Positions 52,672-63,238 of a DNA stretch of 64,000 nucleotides are shown piece after piece. The position numbers were made by a program, and so were the translations under genes. The DNA comes from Syngnathus acus (taxonomy: Eukaryota > Chordata > Actinopteri > Syngnathiformes > Syngnathidae). The notes under the pieces are model-generated. The model was not told the DNA's origin. It saw nothing but the letters and a program-made list of their open reading frames with translations, and made no database searches. The DNA lies in NCBI RefSeq assembly GCF_901709675.1, contig NC_051105.1, positions 13,314,604-13,378,603 of the forward strand, written 5' to 3'. Positions within the stretch are counted from its first letter, which is position 1. Each line of letters begins with the position of its first letter.

Positions 52672-53087
52672 GTAATGTTGAGAACTAACGTACACAAGTG
52701 TTAAGGAATCTACTTTTTACTTGTAACTTTTGCTTTCATGTGTTTGTAGGCTAGTTGCTTGGTGTGGGTCCACTTCCTAATTGCCATACACTCTTATGAC
52801 TTCACTTGCACTCTATAGATATTTAGAAATTACATAGCCACTCCCGCCACACTCCAATTGAACTGTTGGGGCAGGTACTCTTGTCCTGCTCCCTTTCCCG
52901 CCTGTCCTATTCCAAAACTTGAATTTGTTTTTCTTTGCAGAGCAGTTCCTGAATGAACAACTTCATTTTAGGAGCAACTTTCTAACTTTGTTTTTTAAAC
53001 AATAAAAATGTGACAATATAAGAAATGAACAATTATTTGTTACGCTTAGAATAAACAGTTTCTATTCCTTAAAATTTCTTCTCTAGA
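52672..53087. other. Intron 4 segment, nothing recognised
   Basis: AT-rich intron sequence without repeats or ORFs that I recognise, ending in the Rex3 target duplication. Confidence 0.5.
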
Positions 53088-53101
53088 AGCAAAGCTAAAT
53101 T

Positions 53102-56100
53102 CATCCATCCATCCATCTTCTTCCGCTTATCCGGGGTCGGGTCGCGGGGGCAGCAGCTTCAGGAGGGACTCCCAGACTTCCCTCTCCCCAGCCACTTCAT
53201 CTAGCTCATCCCGGGGGATCCCAAGGCGTTCCCAGGCCAGCTGAGAGACATAGTCTCTCCAGCGCGTCCTGGGTCGTCCCCGGGGTCTCCTACCGGTGGG
53301 ACATGCCCAGAACACCTCCCCAGGGAGGCGTCCAGGAGGCATCCTGATGAGATGCCCGAGCCACCTCATCTGGCTCCTCTCAACGTGGAGGAGTAGCGAC
53401 TCTACTCAGAGTCTCTCCCGGATGACCGAACTTCTCACCCTATCTCTAAGGGAGAGCCCGGACATCCTGCGGAGAAAACTCATTTCGGCCGCTTGTATCC
53501 GGGATCTCGTTCTTTCGGTCACGACCCATAGTGAGGGTAGGAGCGTAAATCGACCGGTAAATTGAGAGCTTTGCCTTTTGGCTCAGCTCTCTCTTTACCA
53601 CGACGGACCAGTACAGAGTCCGCATTACTGCCGAGGCTGCACCGATCCGCCTGTCGATCTCGCGCTCCATCCTCCCCTCACTCGTGAACAAGACCCCAAG
53701 ATACTTAAACTCCTCCACTTGGGGCAGGATCTCATCCCCGATCTGGAGAGGGCATTCCACCCTTTTCCGATCGAGGACCATGGACTCAGATTTGGAGGTG
53801 CTGACTCTCATCCCGACCGCTTCACACTCGGCTGCGAACCGCTCCAGTGAGAGCTGGAGATCACGGCCTGAAGAAGCCAACGTCGTCTGCAAAAAGCAGA
53901 GACGTGATGCTGAGGTCCCCAAACCGGACACCCTCAACGCCTCGGCTGCGCCTGGAAATTCTGTCCATAAAAATTATGAACAGAATCGGTGACAAAGGGC
54001 AGCCTTGGCGGAGTCCAACCCTCACTGGGAACGAATCCGACTTACTGCCGGAAATGCGTACCAAACTCTGGCATCGGTGATACAGGGACCGAACCGCCCT
54101 TATCAGTTGGCTCGGTACCCCGTACTCCCGAAGCACCCCCCACAGAACCTCCCGAGGGACACGGTCGAACGCCTTCTCCAAGTCCACAAAACACATGTGG
54201 ACTGGTTGGGTGAACTCCCATGCACCCTCGAGGATCCTGTTGAGGGTGAAGAGCTGGTCCACTGTTCCACGGCCAGGACGAAAGCCACACTGTTCCTCCT
54301 GAATCCGAGGTTCGACCTCCCGACGGACCCTCCTCTCCAGCACCCCTGAATAGACCTTACCAGGGAGGCTGAGGAGTGTAATTCCCCTGTAATTGGAACA
54401 CACCCTCCGGTCCCCCTTCTTAAAGAGGGGAACCACCACCCCAGTCTGCCAATCCAGAGGCACTGTCCCCGATGTCCACGCGATGCTGTAGAGATGTGTC
54501 AGCCATGACAGCCCCACAACATCCAGAGCCCTTAAGAAATCCGGGCGGATCTCATCCACCCCCGGGGCCTTGCCACCGAGGAGTTTTTTAACTACCTCAG
54601 TGACTTCAACCCCAGAGATTGGAGAGTCCGCCTCAGAGTCCCCAGGCCCTGCTTCCACAATGGAAGGCGTGTCGGTGGAATTGAGGAGGTCTTCGAAGTA
54701 TTCTCCCCACCGACACACGACGTCCCGAGTCGAGGTCAGCAGCACGCCATCTCCACTGTAAACAGTGTTGACGTTGCACTGCTTCCCCCTCCTGAGACGC
54801 CGGATGGTGGACCAGAATTTCCTCGAAGCCGTCCGGAAGTCATTCTCCATGGCCTCGCCAAACTCCTCCAACGCCCGGGTTTTTGCCTCAGCAACCGCTG
54901 AAGCCGCGTTCCGCTTGGCCATCCGGTACCTGTCAGCTGCCTCCGGAGTCCCGCAGGCCAAAACGGCCCGATAGGACTCCTTCTTCAGCTTGACGGCATC
55001 CCTTACCGCCGGTGTCCACCAGCGGTTTCGGGGATTGCCGCCACGACAGGCACCAATGACCTTACGGCCACAGCTCCGGTCGGCCGCCTCAACAATGGAG
55101 GCGCGGAACAAGGTCCACTCGGACTCAATGTCCCCCGCCTCCCCCGGGACGTGGGAAAAGCTCTGCCGGAGGTGGGAGTTGAAGCTCTTCCTGACAGGGG
55201 ATTCCGCCAGACGTTCCCAGCAGACCCTCACAGAACGTTTGGGTCTGCCAGGTCGGACCGGCATCTTCCCCCACCCTCGGAGCCAACCCACCACCAGGTG
55301 GTGATCAGTTGACAGCTCCGCCCCTCTCTTCGCCCGAGTGTCCAAAACATGCGGCCGCAAATCCGGTGACACGACTACAAAGTCGATCATCGAACTGCGG
55401 CCTAGGGTGTCCTGGTGCCAAGTGCACACATGGACACCCTTATGTTTGAACATGGTGTTCATTATAGAAAATCCGTGTCGAGCACAGAAGTCCAATAATA
55501 GAACACCGCTCGGGTTCAGATCGGGTGGGCCGTTCCTCCCAATCACGCCCTTCCAGGTCTCACTGTCATTGCCCACGTGAGCATTGAAGTCACCCAGTAG
55601 AACGATGGAGTCCCCAGAAGGAGCGCCCTCCAGCACTTCCTCCAGGGACTCCAAAAAGGGTGGGTACTCTGAGCTACCGTTTGGTGCATAGACACAAACA
55701 ACAGTCAGGACCCGTCTTCCCACCCGAAGGCGGATGGAGGCTACCCTCTCGTTCACCGGGGTGAACCCCAATGTGCAGGCGCCCAGCCGGGGGGCAATAA
55801 GTATACCCACACCTGCTCGACGCCTCTCACCGTGGGCAACTCCAGAGTGGAAGAGAGTCCAGCCCCTCTCGAGAGGGCTTGTACCGGAACCCAAACTGTG
55901 CGTGGAGGCAAGTCCGACTATATCTAGTCGGAACTTTTCTGCCTCGCACACCAGCTCGGGCTCCTTTCCAGCCAGAGAGGTGACATTCCATGTCCCAAGA
56001 GCCAGCTTCTGCAGCCGGGGATCAGACCGCCAAGGTCCCTGCCTTTGGCCGCCGCCCAGCTTGCAATGCACCCGACCCCTTTGGCCCCTCCCACAGGTGG

Positions 56101-56157
56101 TGAGCCCATGGGAAGGGGGCCCACGTTTCCTTTTCGGGCTGAGCCCGGCCGGGCCCC
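53102..56157 (-). mobile_element. Rex3 copy C, full length with 14-bp target duplication
   Basis: Flanked exactly by AGCAAAGCTAAATT at 53088-53101 and 56158-56171. The 5' end (minus strand) is GGGGCCCGGCCGGGCTCAGC; the 3' end is GAAGATGGATGGATGGATG, the GATG tail described for Rex3. 3.06 kb, apparently the whole element, inserted in receptor intron 4. Confidence 0.95.
53127..56071 (-). pseudogene. Rex3 endonuclease-RT with two small deletions
   Basis: The 736-codon frame 53861-56071 covers the endonuclease ([32 protein letters not shown]), the linker and RT up to [99 protein letters not shown]. Compared with copy A, 8 nt are missing just after FADDV and about 13 nt between two CTATGG repeats near 53530. 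A stop near 53405 precedes the final frame (MRWLGHLIRMPPGRLP to LLPPRPDPG). RTE-type proteins of this family are about 1000 residues. Confidence 0.9.
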
Positions 56158-56420
56158 AGCAAAGCTAAATTGATTTTTAAAAAATCTGCTGTGATTTAAT
56201 TTTACAAAATAAAATGTATTCCTTTATTCACTCTTTGCAGACATAGAGAACAAAAACATGCATCCAGATAACTTGTGTAGAGTTAAGACTGGCACTGAGA
56301 ACAAAAGATTTTTCAATCAACTGACTTCTTTTTCTGCTGTCCCTCATTTTCTTCACTATTCCTTGGTTACACAGCCTTTGTGCAGTCAGTGACAAACTGA
56401 AAATTTGTATTTGACAATTA

Positions 56421-57128
56421 CCGTAATTTTCGGACTATAAGTCGCTCCGGAGTATAAGTCGCACCAGCCATAAAATGCCCAGAAAAGTGAAAAAAAACAT
56501 AAGTCGCTCCGGAGTATAAGTCGCATTTTGGGGGGCAATTTATTCGACAAAATCCAACACCAAGAACAGACATGAACGAGCAACAACAGGCTAAACGATA
56601 CGGTATGCTAACGTGACAAACACAAACGATCAAATTTCTCGTCTTTTATCTATCGTCCTTTGTTAACAATGCCGTGTGCCGCGCCGCAGTTCAAATTATT
56701 CCACAGGCCCATACAACGATATATAAACTATATTTTAAATAACTATCACATAAACAACAATATTATCAAACCATTTGTGTCACTCCAAATCATTAAATCC
56801 ATCGATCAAATTTCTCGTCCTTTATGTCATCCTGGTGACAGAGGACATGTCCAGAGGATATGGCGCTTTAAAGTGTTAATTACTTTATTTGATTTTTTCT
56901 CTCTATTTTTCATGTTTTGAATATGTTCAAGATAAAGATATCAAAGCATGTGAAGTGATCAACTATACTAAAAATAACATGTGAAGTGGTCAACTATACT
57001 TGTAAGTAAGTGATGTGTTAATGATCAAGTAAAAATTTGTGAAAAAAACATATAAGTCGCTCCTGAGTATTAGTCGCCCCCCACCCAAACTATGAAAAAA
57101 AACGCGACTTATAGTCCGAAAATTACGG
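56421..57128 (-). mobile_element. T1 MITE, short complete copy
   Basis: Ends CCGTAATTTTCGGACTATAA and complement, TA on both sides (56419-56420, 57129-57130). 708 bp, reverse orientation relative to 38003-39706, lacking the minisatellite and most tail modules. Inserted in receptor intron 4. Confidence 0.85.
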
Positions 57129-57619
57129 TAATAATTTTGCTGCCTCTTTGAAATGAACATGAAAACAGTTCCCAAAACACTTCACTCCTACTACAGTACT
57201 ACCACAATGGATGTTTGATTCTCTGTTTTACTATTCAGTGCATGATAATGAGGTCCAAAATAATGAGTTTGATGCGAATACATGCAAAAATGTTTATATG
57301 TGTGTGTATGCACACACACACGCACATGTCTCTACTCACAAAAATGTTTTGACAAATATCTTAATTTTATTTTAAGTTAGAAATGAGGCTGGAGAGGTCA
57401 AAGGTGCAAAATAGTGCTTATCCAGTGTAGCCTAAATGAACGAATAAATAAAAAAATCAAGTAATCCAAGACTGCTAACCATGACAGTTCAGTGCAGTGG
57501 CTTGGTGCCCATCCCTAACAGTTTCACATTCATGTGGGTGAAAGCTTTTATTTTCCTTCCATGAATCATGTACTGTACTGTATCTATGTGGTCTATGCTG
57601 GTGGGGACAGTTTTTTCAG

Positions 57620-57767
57620 GAACCCGAATCTCTGAAGGGAACTGTTCTGAAGAACCTTGCTCCCGGGAACTACTGCATCTCAGTTCGATTTTCTGACAGC
57701 TTTATCCCGAGACAGTCCAACTACAGCCAGCGTCATTGTGTCGTTACCACAGGGATTTCTACTTCAG
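57620..57767 (+). CDS. Class II cytokine receptor, exon 5 (second half of D2)
   Basis: 148 nt after TTTTTTCAG and before GTAAAT, phase 0 in and phase 1 out. Encodes LKNLAPGNYCISVRFSDS, then SNYSQRHCVV, the usual end of D2 with the last Cys pair and an N-glycosylation site NYS. In the family the next exon (phase 1) carries the transmembrane helix; none was recognised in the remaining 6.2 kb. Confidence 0.93.
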
Positions 57768-57929
57768 GTAAATGGCTCTCCTTTTGATTTGACATTCTCT
57801 CTTTCAATTTCCATTCTAAATTTCTAATTAGATGTATGTAAATTTATTACAACTTAATGATGTGTCAAATTACAACATTGGTTACCTCAAAGCACAATTT
57901 ATAAGGAGTATGTAAGATAGTGATTAGAC

Positions 57930-58530
57930 AGCATATTTATTGCACAGGTGTGCCTTAGGATGGCCAAAAAATCAATAAAAGACCACTCTGAAATATTCAG
58001 TTTTATCACACAGCACAATGCCCCAGATGTTGCAAGGTGTGGAGAGTGGGTGCAATTGAGATGCTGACTGCAGGAATGTCCACCAGAGCAGATTCATGAA
58101 TTGAATCATCATTTCTACACCATAAACTGTCTTTAAGACGTTTCAGACAATCTGGCAGTATATCCAACTAGCCTCACAACCGCAGAACACGTGTAACCAT
58201 ACTAGCTTAGGATCTCCAACGTGCCCCTGACCCTCATGATGATAAGCGGTACAGATGATGGATGGATGTCAGATATCGTCTCAGGGAAGCTCATCTGCAT
58301 GCTCATTGTTCTGCTCAGGCTCTTGACCTGGCTGCAGTTCGTCATTGTAACCGACTTGAGTGGGCAAATGCTCACATTCGATGGCGTCTGGCATTGTTTT
58401 CACTGGCAGACAGATGTGTTGCATCATGTGGGTGTGTGGTTTGCTGATGTCAACGTTGTGGCTCGAGTGGCCCGCGGGGGAGGTGGAGTTATTTTATGGA
58501 CAGGTGAATCAATAAAGTACCTACCGACCA
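57930..58530 (+). mobile_element. Tc1-like transposon remnant
   Basis: GTGTGCCTTAGGATGGCCA and CAGGAATGTCCACCAGAGCA belong to a Tc1-type element common in fish. Broken transposase frames include YRLREAHLHAHC, RLEWANAHIRWRLALF and VNVVARVARGGGGVILWTG. The third catalytic region and the right end are missing. Confidence 0.8.
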
Positions 58531-59050
58531 TACCCACCCTACCCTACCCGACCCAACGCGACCCGACCTAAAAAATAAAACAAAAAAACGTGGCTTTAAG
58601 TTGTGTGTGAAATAGTCCAGGTCAAGTCTTCGCTCTAAATTGCAATGTCTTGTGCATTGCTAGTGAAGGTGGAAAATATCCACTCTTTTTAAATGACCAA
58701 TTAACTAAAAAAGCCTTATCCCTTTGTGGAGTTTCGAGGTGCTCGTTGGGTGGATACAGGAATCAATACACGCACTCGTCTATCGCGTCAGCGACACAAC
58801 AAAGTATTTATTCCTACCAAAATTGTCTAATAACAGCAAGCAAGCCAGTTCTCTAAGCACAGCTGTGGGTCACATCTGTCCATCCCTAACCGCGAGGGTA
58901 GTGATGCAGAGAGACAAAGAACGACTTTCCCTGACCCAGACTTTATACAAGACATTTCACGAAAAAGGGTGGACTTTGCAGTTTGTGTGTGTATTTGTGT
59001 TCTTTGTTATTGGCTGCCACGTGGGTAACTGTGTTTGAAGTTGGTCAGCC
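58531..59050 (-). other. Possible LTR fragment, unassigned
   Basis: On the minus strand CTTGTATAAAGTCTGGGTCA (near 58950) looks like a promoter TATA box, as in LTRs or other promoters. Starts with a CCTACCCTACCCGACCC simple repeat near 58540. No partner LTR is visible. Confidence 0.3.
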
Positions 59051-59640
59051 CGATCCTTCTTCTTTTCCTTTCCGCTTTTCCCCTCAGGGGTTGCCACAGC
59101 AAACCGTCTGATTCCATCTCACCATCTATCCTGTGAATCCTCTTCTCTCACCCCAACTAACTTCATGTGCTCTTTCACTCCATCCATAAATCTCCTCTTT
59201 GGTCTCCCTCTTGACCTCCTGCCTGGTGGTTCCATCCTCAGCATACTTCTACCAATATATTCATTTTCCTTCCTTTGAACATGTCCGAACCATCCCACTC
59301 TGGCCTCTTTGGCCTTATCTCAGAAACACCTAACATGTGCTGTCCCTCTGATGTACTCGTTCCTGATCTTATCCAATCGCGTCACTCCCAAAGAGAACCT
59401 CAGCATCTTCATCTCTGCCACCTCCATCTCTGCCTTCTGTCTTTTCCCCAGTGCCACTGTCTCTAAACGATACATCATCGCTGGTCTCACCACTGTCTTG
59501 TACACCTTTCCCTTCATTTTTGCTGATACTCTTTTATCACACATCACCCCTGACACTTTTCTCCACCCATTCCACCCTGCCTGGATGTGCTTCTTCACCT
59601 ATTTTCCACACTCTCTGTTGCTCTGGACTGTTGACCCTAA
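59051..59640 (-). mobile_element. RTE-like LINE, RT C-terminal fragment
   Basis: Minus-strand frame 59320-59598 encodes KRVSAKMKGKVYKTVVRPAM, LETVALGKRQKAEMEVAEMK, LRFSLGVTRLDKIRNEYIRG, the C-terminal domain of a common fish RTE-like LINE. The 3' part continues to about 59051. Probably the same insertion, or same family, as 61688-62440. Confidence 0.78.
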
Positions 59641-59689
59641 GTACTTAAAGTCCTCTACCTTCTGGATTAATGGGACGTCAAACGCTTTG

Positions 59690-59831
59690 TGTGGCGGGCT
59701 CCATCTAGTGTGGAAACTGAGAAGTGCAACAGAGTTGAGCTCAAGCTTCTTGTGCGGGCCATATTCACTTATGTTTTCAGAATTTGCTGCGGGCCGCAGT
59801 TGGCCCGTGGGCCGTAGTTTGGACACCCCTG
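59690..59831. mobile_element. hAT-type terminal fragment
   Basis: GGGCCGCAGTTGGCCCGTGG followed by GTAGTTTGGACACCCCTG is a hAT-type right end (complement CAGGGGTGTCCAAACTAC). The left end is missing; it abuts the RTE fragment. Confidence 0.6.
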
Positions 59832-59832
59832 G

Positions 59833-60135
59833 TTAAAGTTAAAAAAGTTAAAGTCCAAATGATCGTCACACACACATCTTGGTGTGGTGAAATTTGTCCT
59901 CTGCATTTAACCCATCCCCGTGTGATTTTAATCCATCCCCTGGGGGAGAGGGGAGCAGTGAGCAGCAGCGGTGCCGCGCTCGGGAATCAGTTGGTGATCT
60001 AACCCCCCAATTCCAACCCTTAATGCTGAGTGCCAAGCAGGGAGGCAATGGGTCCCATTTTTATAGTCTTTGGTATGACCCGGCTGGGGTTTGAACCCAC
60101 AACCTTCCAGTCTCAGGGCGGACACTCTAGTGAGC
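59833..60135 (-). mobile_element. tRNA-derived V-type SINE, minus strand
   Basis: Complement of the SINE at 46262: TTAAAGTT tail, CCTCTGCATTTAACCCATCC, GTCCCATTTTTATAGTCTTT and box B complement GGGTTTGAACC. The tRNA-like head is shortened at box A, where GGACACTCTAGTGAGCTGG lacks about 12 bases found in the other copies. Confidence 0.88.
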
Positions 60136-60154
60136 TGGTAAATACAGTTCGTCA

Positions 60155-60903
60155 CTACATCAGTAAGTGCGGGTTAAAACTCTACCATGCAAAGCAAAAG
60201 CCGTTTATGAACAACATCAAGAAACGCCGCCGGGTTCTCTGGGCCCGAGCTCATGTAAAATGGACTGATGCACAATGGAAAAGTGTTTTGTGGCCTGATG
60301 AGTCCACTTTTCAAATCGTTTCTGGAAACACTGGACGTCGTGTCCTCCGGACCAAAGTGGAAGCGGACCATCCGGACTGTTATCAACGCAAAGTTCAAAA
60401 GCCAGCATCTGTGATGGTATTAGTTCTCATGGCATGGGTGACTTACATTTCTGTGTAGGCAACATAAATGCTGAAAAGTACATACAGATTTTGGAGCAAC
60501 ATATGCTGCCATCCAAGCGACGTCTTTTTCATGGACGCCGCTGCTTATTTCAGCAAAATAATGCCAAGCCACATTCTGCACGTGTTACAACAGCGTGGCT
60601 TCGAAGTAAAAGAGTCCAGGTTCTCCCCTGGCCCGCTTGCAGTCCAGACCTGTCTCCCATTGAAAATGTGTGGCGCATTATGAAGCGTAAAACACGACAG
60701 GGAAGACCCCGGACTGTTGAACAACTGAAGCGGTTCATCAAGCAAGAATGGGAAAGAATTCCACATGAGAAGCTAAGAGAATTAGTCTCCTCTCTTTCAA
60801 AACGTTTAATGAGTGTTATTAAAAGGAAAGGTGATGTAACGAAGTGGTAAACATGCCCTTTCCCAACTTCTACTGCACGTGTTGCAGCCATGAAATTCTA
60901 AGT
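60155..60903 (+). pseudogene. Tc1-like transposase, 5'-truncated
   Basis: Two frames: 60155-60458 with the first catalytic Asp (SVLWPDESTFQI) and 60434-60850 with FQQNNAKPHSARVTTAWL and SPDLSPIENVWRIMKRK. The second catalytic Asp is Asn (NNAKPH instead of DNAKPH). A short deletion between GTAT repeats near 60417 shifts the frame between VMV and HGMGDLHFC. The DNA-binding N-terminus is absent. Not active. Confidence 0.88.
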
Positions 60904-60905
60904 TA

Positions 60906-61687
60906 CCGTTTTTTTCCGTGTATAATGCGCCCCCATGTATAATACGCACCCTAACAATGGCATGTTGATGCTGGAAAAAAGCCTGTACCCATGTATAATA
61001 CGCACCCAATTTTTTTCTTTTTTTTCTTTTTTTTTTTTTTTTTAAGTCCCAATGAACGTCACACACGCAGGGAGGCAATGGGTCCCATTTTTATAGTCTT
61101 TGGTATGGTCTTAACTAGGCTGGATGTATTTTTTTTGTTGCCGTTGATTTCTCCGACTGCCCGTAAAGGCACCACCGCGATCAGATGAAAAGAGAGGAAA
61201 GTGACGTGCGGACATGTGAAAAAGGCGGCTCTGTATGGGAGAGACGTTGAAGAGGAATAAAAACACCCTCGGAAACCAAAACTTGCCCCTCGTCGTGACT
61301 CGGAGCCGCAACAAATGTTTCGGATTTGTGTAGGGTACATTGTGACAGCAAACGAGCAGGTGATCGAGCAAGCGTCTGATACGAGAGCATTGCGTTCGTA
61401 TGGAGCGTGTTTGAAGTGAACAGCAGAGACGAAAGGAACAAGGCAAAGTGTTGTGAAATAAAATATTACCTGTAATACGCATTTTGTTATTTGCTGATTG
61501 TATTAAACTATCACATTCATTGTCAGTCAAGAAGAGAAGAGGACTATTATCCCTTCTTTGACGAAATGACCAGAGCACAGTACAAACACACTATTGTTCT
61601 TTCGGTATTTATTCAACCCACATTCTTTCACAACATGACAAGAAGAGAACAATACATAAATCAATACTCGTACCAGTACCATGATTT
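60906..61687 (+). mobile_element. T2 MITE, truncated copy
   Basis: The left end CCGTTTTTTTCCGTGTATAA follows TA at 60904-60905. Nearly identical to 34457-35220 throughout, then cut at GTACCATGATTT where the RTE fragment starts. The high similarity suggests recent spread of the family. Confidence 0.88.
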
Positions 61688-62440
61688 CATCAGTTCCCTC
61701 CTTACTTCACCTCTACTGATATTCGCAATTTCCTGGTCCACAGTGGCCACCTCTTTCACTCATCACTCTCTCTCGTTTTCCTCATTCATCAACTCTTCAA
61801 AGTATTCTTTCCATCTTCCTATCACACTTCCTGTATCTGTCAAAACATTTCCATCTCTATCTTTAATCACCGTAACCTGCTGCACATCCTTCCCATCTCT
61901 GTCCCTCTGTCTTGCCAACCTGTATAAATCCTTCTCTCCCTCCTTACCATCAAACCTGGCATACAGGTCGTCCAATGCTCTTTGTTTGGCCTTTGCCACT
62001 TCTGCTTTCGCCTTACGCCGCATTTCCCTGTTTACTCTCTTCAGTCTTCTCGGTGTCCCACTTCCTCTTAGCTAACCTCTAGCCACGTATGCACTCCTGC
62101 ACTTCCTCGTTCCACCATCAAGTCTCCTTATCGACTTTCCTTCCAGAAGACACACCAAGTACTCTCCTACCTGTCTCCCTGATCACCTCAGCTGTCGTCG
62201 TACTGTCATCTGGAAGCGCCTCCTGCCCGCCCAGAGCCTGTCTCAACTCCTCCCTGAAAGTTACACAACACTCTTCCTTTTTTTAGTTTCCACCACTTCG
62301 TCCTCTGTTCTGCCTTTGTCGTCTTCATCTTCCTCTTCCTCACCACCAGGGTCATGCAACACACCACCATTCCATACTACACTTTCACCTGCCACCACTT
62401 TGCAGTCACTGATCTCCTTCAGGTCATATCGTCTACACCA
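61688..62440 (-). mobile_element. RTE-like LINE, linker before RT
   Basis: Minus-strand frame 61763-62023 encodes AKAEVAKAKQRALDDLYARF, DLYRLARQRDRDGKDVQQVT, GSVIGRWKEYFEELMNEEN, the segment between endonuclease and RT in the same RTE-like family as 59051-59640. Upstream frames are broken. Confidence 0.78.
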
Positions 62441-62450
62441 GTGGTCCCCA

Positions 62451-62640
62451 ACCTTTTTTGCGCCACGGACCGGTTACGTGTCAGAAATATTTTCGCGGAC
62501 CGGCCTTTATATAAATGAATAATACATTTATATAAATAAATAATACATTTATAATAAATATATGAATACGATTAAATAAAATGATACGACTGGCATAAAA
62601 ACAAGTATAAACGACATAAAAATAAAACTCACCATTACAT
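62451..62640 (+). mobile_element. hAT-type repeat, 5' part
   Basis: Begins CAGTGGTCCCCAACCTTTTT, then GCGCCACGGACCGG, a widespread hAT-derived repeat. Continues AT-rich to about 62640. The right end was not located. Confidence 0.65.
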
Positions 62641-62900
62641 TGAATTAGTGGGAGCACTGATAGCGGCCGTTGTTAACCCGGGCCTCGACCAATCCGGTAT
62701 GGAATTAACAGACTGAGTTCGCATCATGAGCTATTTTGGCAAATTTTTACGCCGAATGCCCTTCCTGACGCAACCCTCTACATTTACTTGGGCTTGGGAC
62801 CGGCACAAGAAAGACACTGCCTTGTACCCCCCTATGGCTGCATTGGTCAGCCCGATCCTGCTGCGGTGAAAATTCAGGAGTGGTTGTGTCCTCCCTTCAT
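62641..62900. repeat. LINE-derived 3' fragment
   Basis: GAATGCCCTTCCTGACGCAA, GGGCTTGGGACCGGCAC and TTGGTCAGCCCGATCCTGCT are typical of the non-coding tails of fish RTE-like LINEs. TTGGTCAGCCCGATCC also occurs near 59041 next to the RTE fragment. Confidence 0.5.
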
Positions 62901-62945
62901 AAGGCTAAAGTTGTCTTAATTGGTGCATGGTTTGTTGTCCTTTAG

Positions 62946-63082
62946 CTGGACTGCCAACAAAGAAATGGTCTTGTCTTCCCCGTGAGATTGATGTCCAGGC
63001 CCCCTTCTCCTCTGCCGTGTGGGTTTCTCACCACGCTCCACCTGAGGTCACGCAAACCTCTCCAGACCTTCTCAGTGAATGA
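62946..63082 (+). CDS. Possible terminal exon of the cytokine receptor
   Basis: Follows TTGTTGTCCTTTAG. Read in phase 1, the phase left open by exon 5, it encodes 44 residues without a hydrophobic helix (GLPTKKWSCLPREIDVQAPF, ending TSPDLLSE) and a TGA. Joined to exon 5 it would give a secreted receptor of about 262 residues. Read in phase 0 it stays open 48 codons, as a cytoplasmic last exon might. No homology was recognised, and the real transmembrane exon may lie beyond the window. Confidence 0.25.
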
Positions 63083-63238
63083 GAAATGAAAAGCAATTAT
63101 TGCAAGCAGTACTAAGTTAACTTGTCTTCTAAATGGCAACTACATGATGAGCATACATGTAAAGTACTAAGTTAACTTGTGTCTAAATGGCAATTACGTG
63201 GTGTGAATTCTTTAAATGTGAATTTCTTCATTAGTTAC
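63083..63238. other. Short unassigned stretch
   Basis: Contains a direct repeat: GTACTAAGTTAACTTGT at about 63109 and 63163, roughly 54 bp apart. Nothing else seen. Confidence 0.4.

Noticed and set aside
58221-58571. Hydrophobic ORF (CMLIVLLRLLTWLQFVIV) as the receptor's transmembrane exon
   Set aside because: The same DNA in another frame is a Tc1 transposase remnant, and no phase 1 acceptor and phase 0 donor frame it.
58724-59038. ORF ending in a hydrophobic stretch (FVCVFVFFVIGCHVGNCV) as a membrane exon
   Set aside because: The surroundings look like an LTR in reverse orientation, and splice sites with the right phases are lacking.
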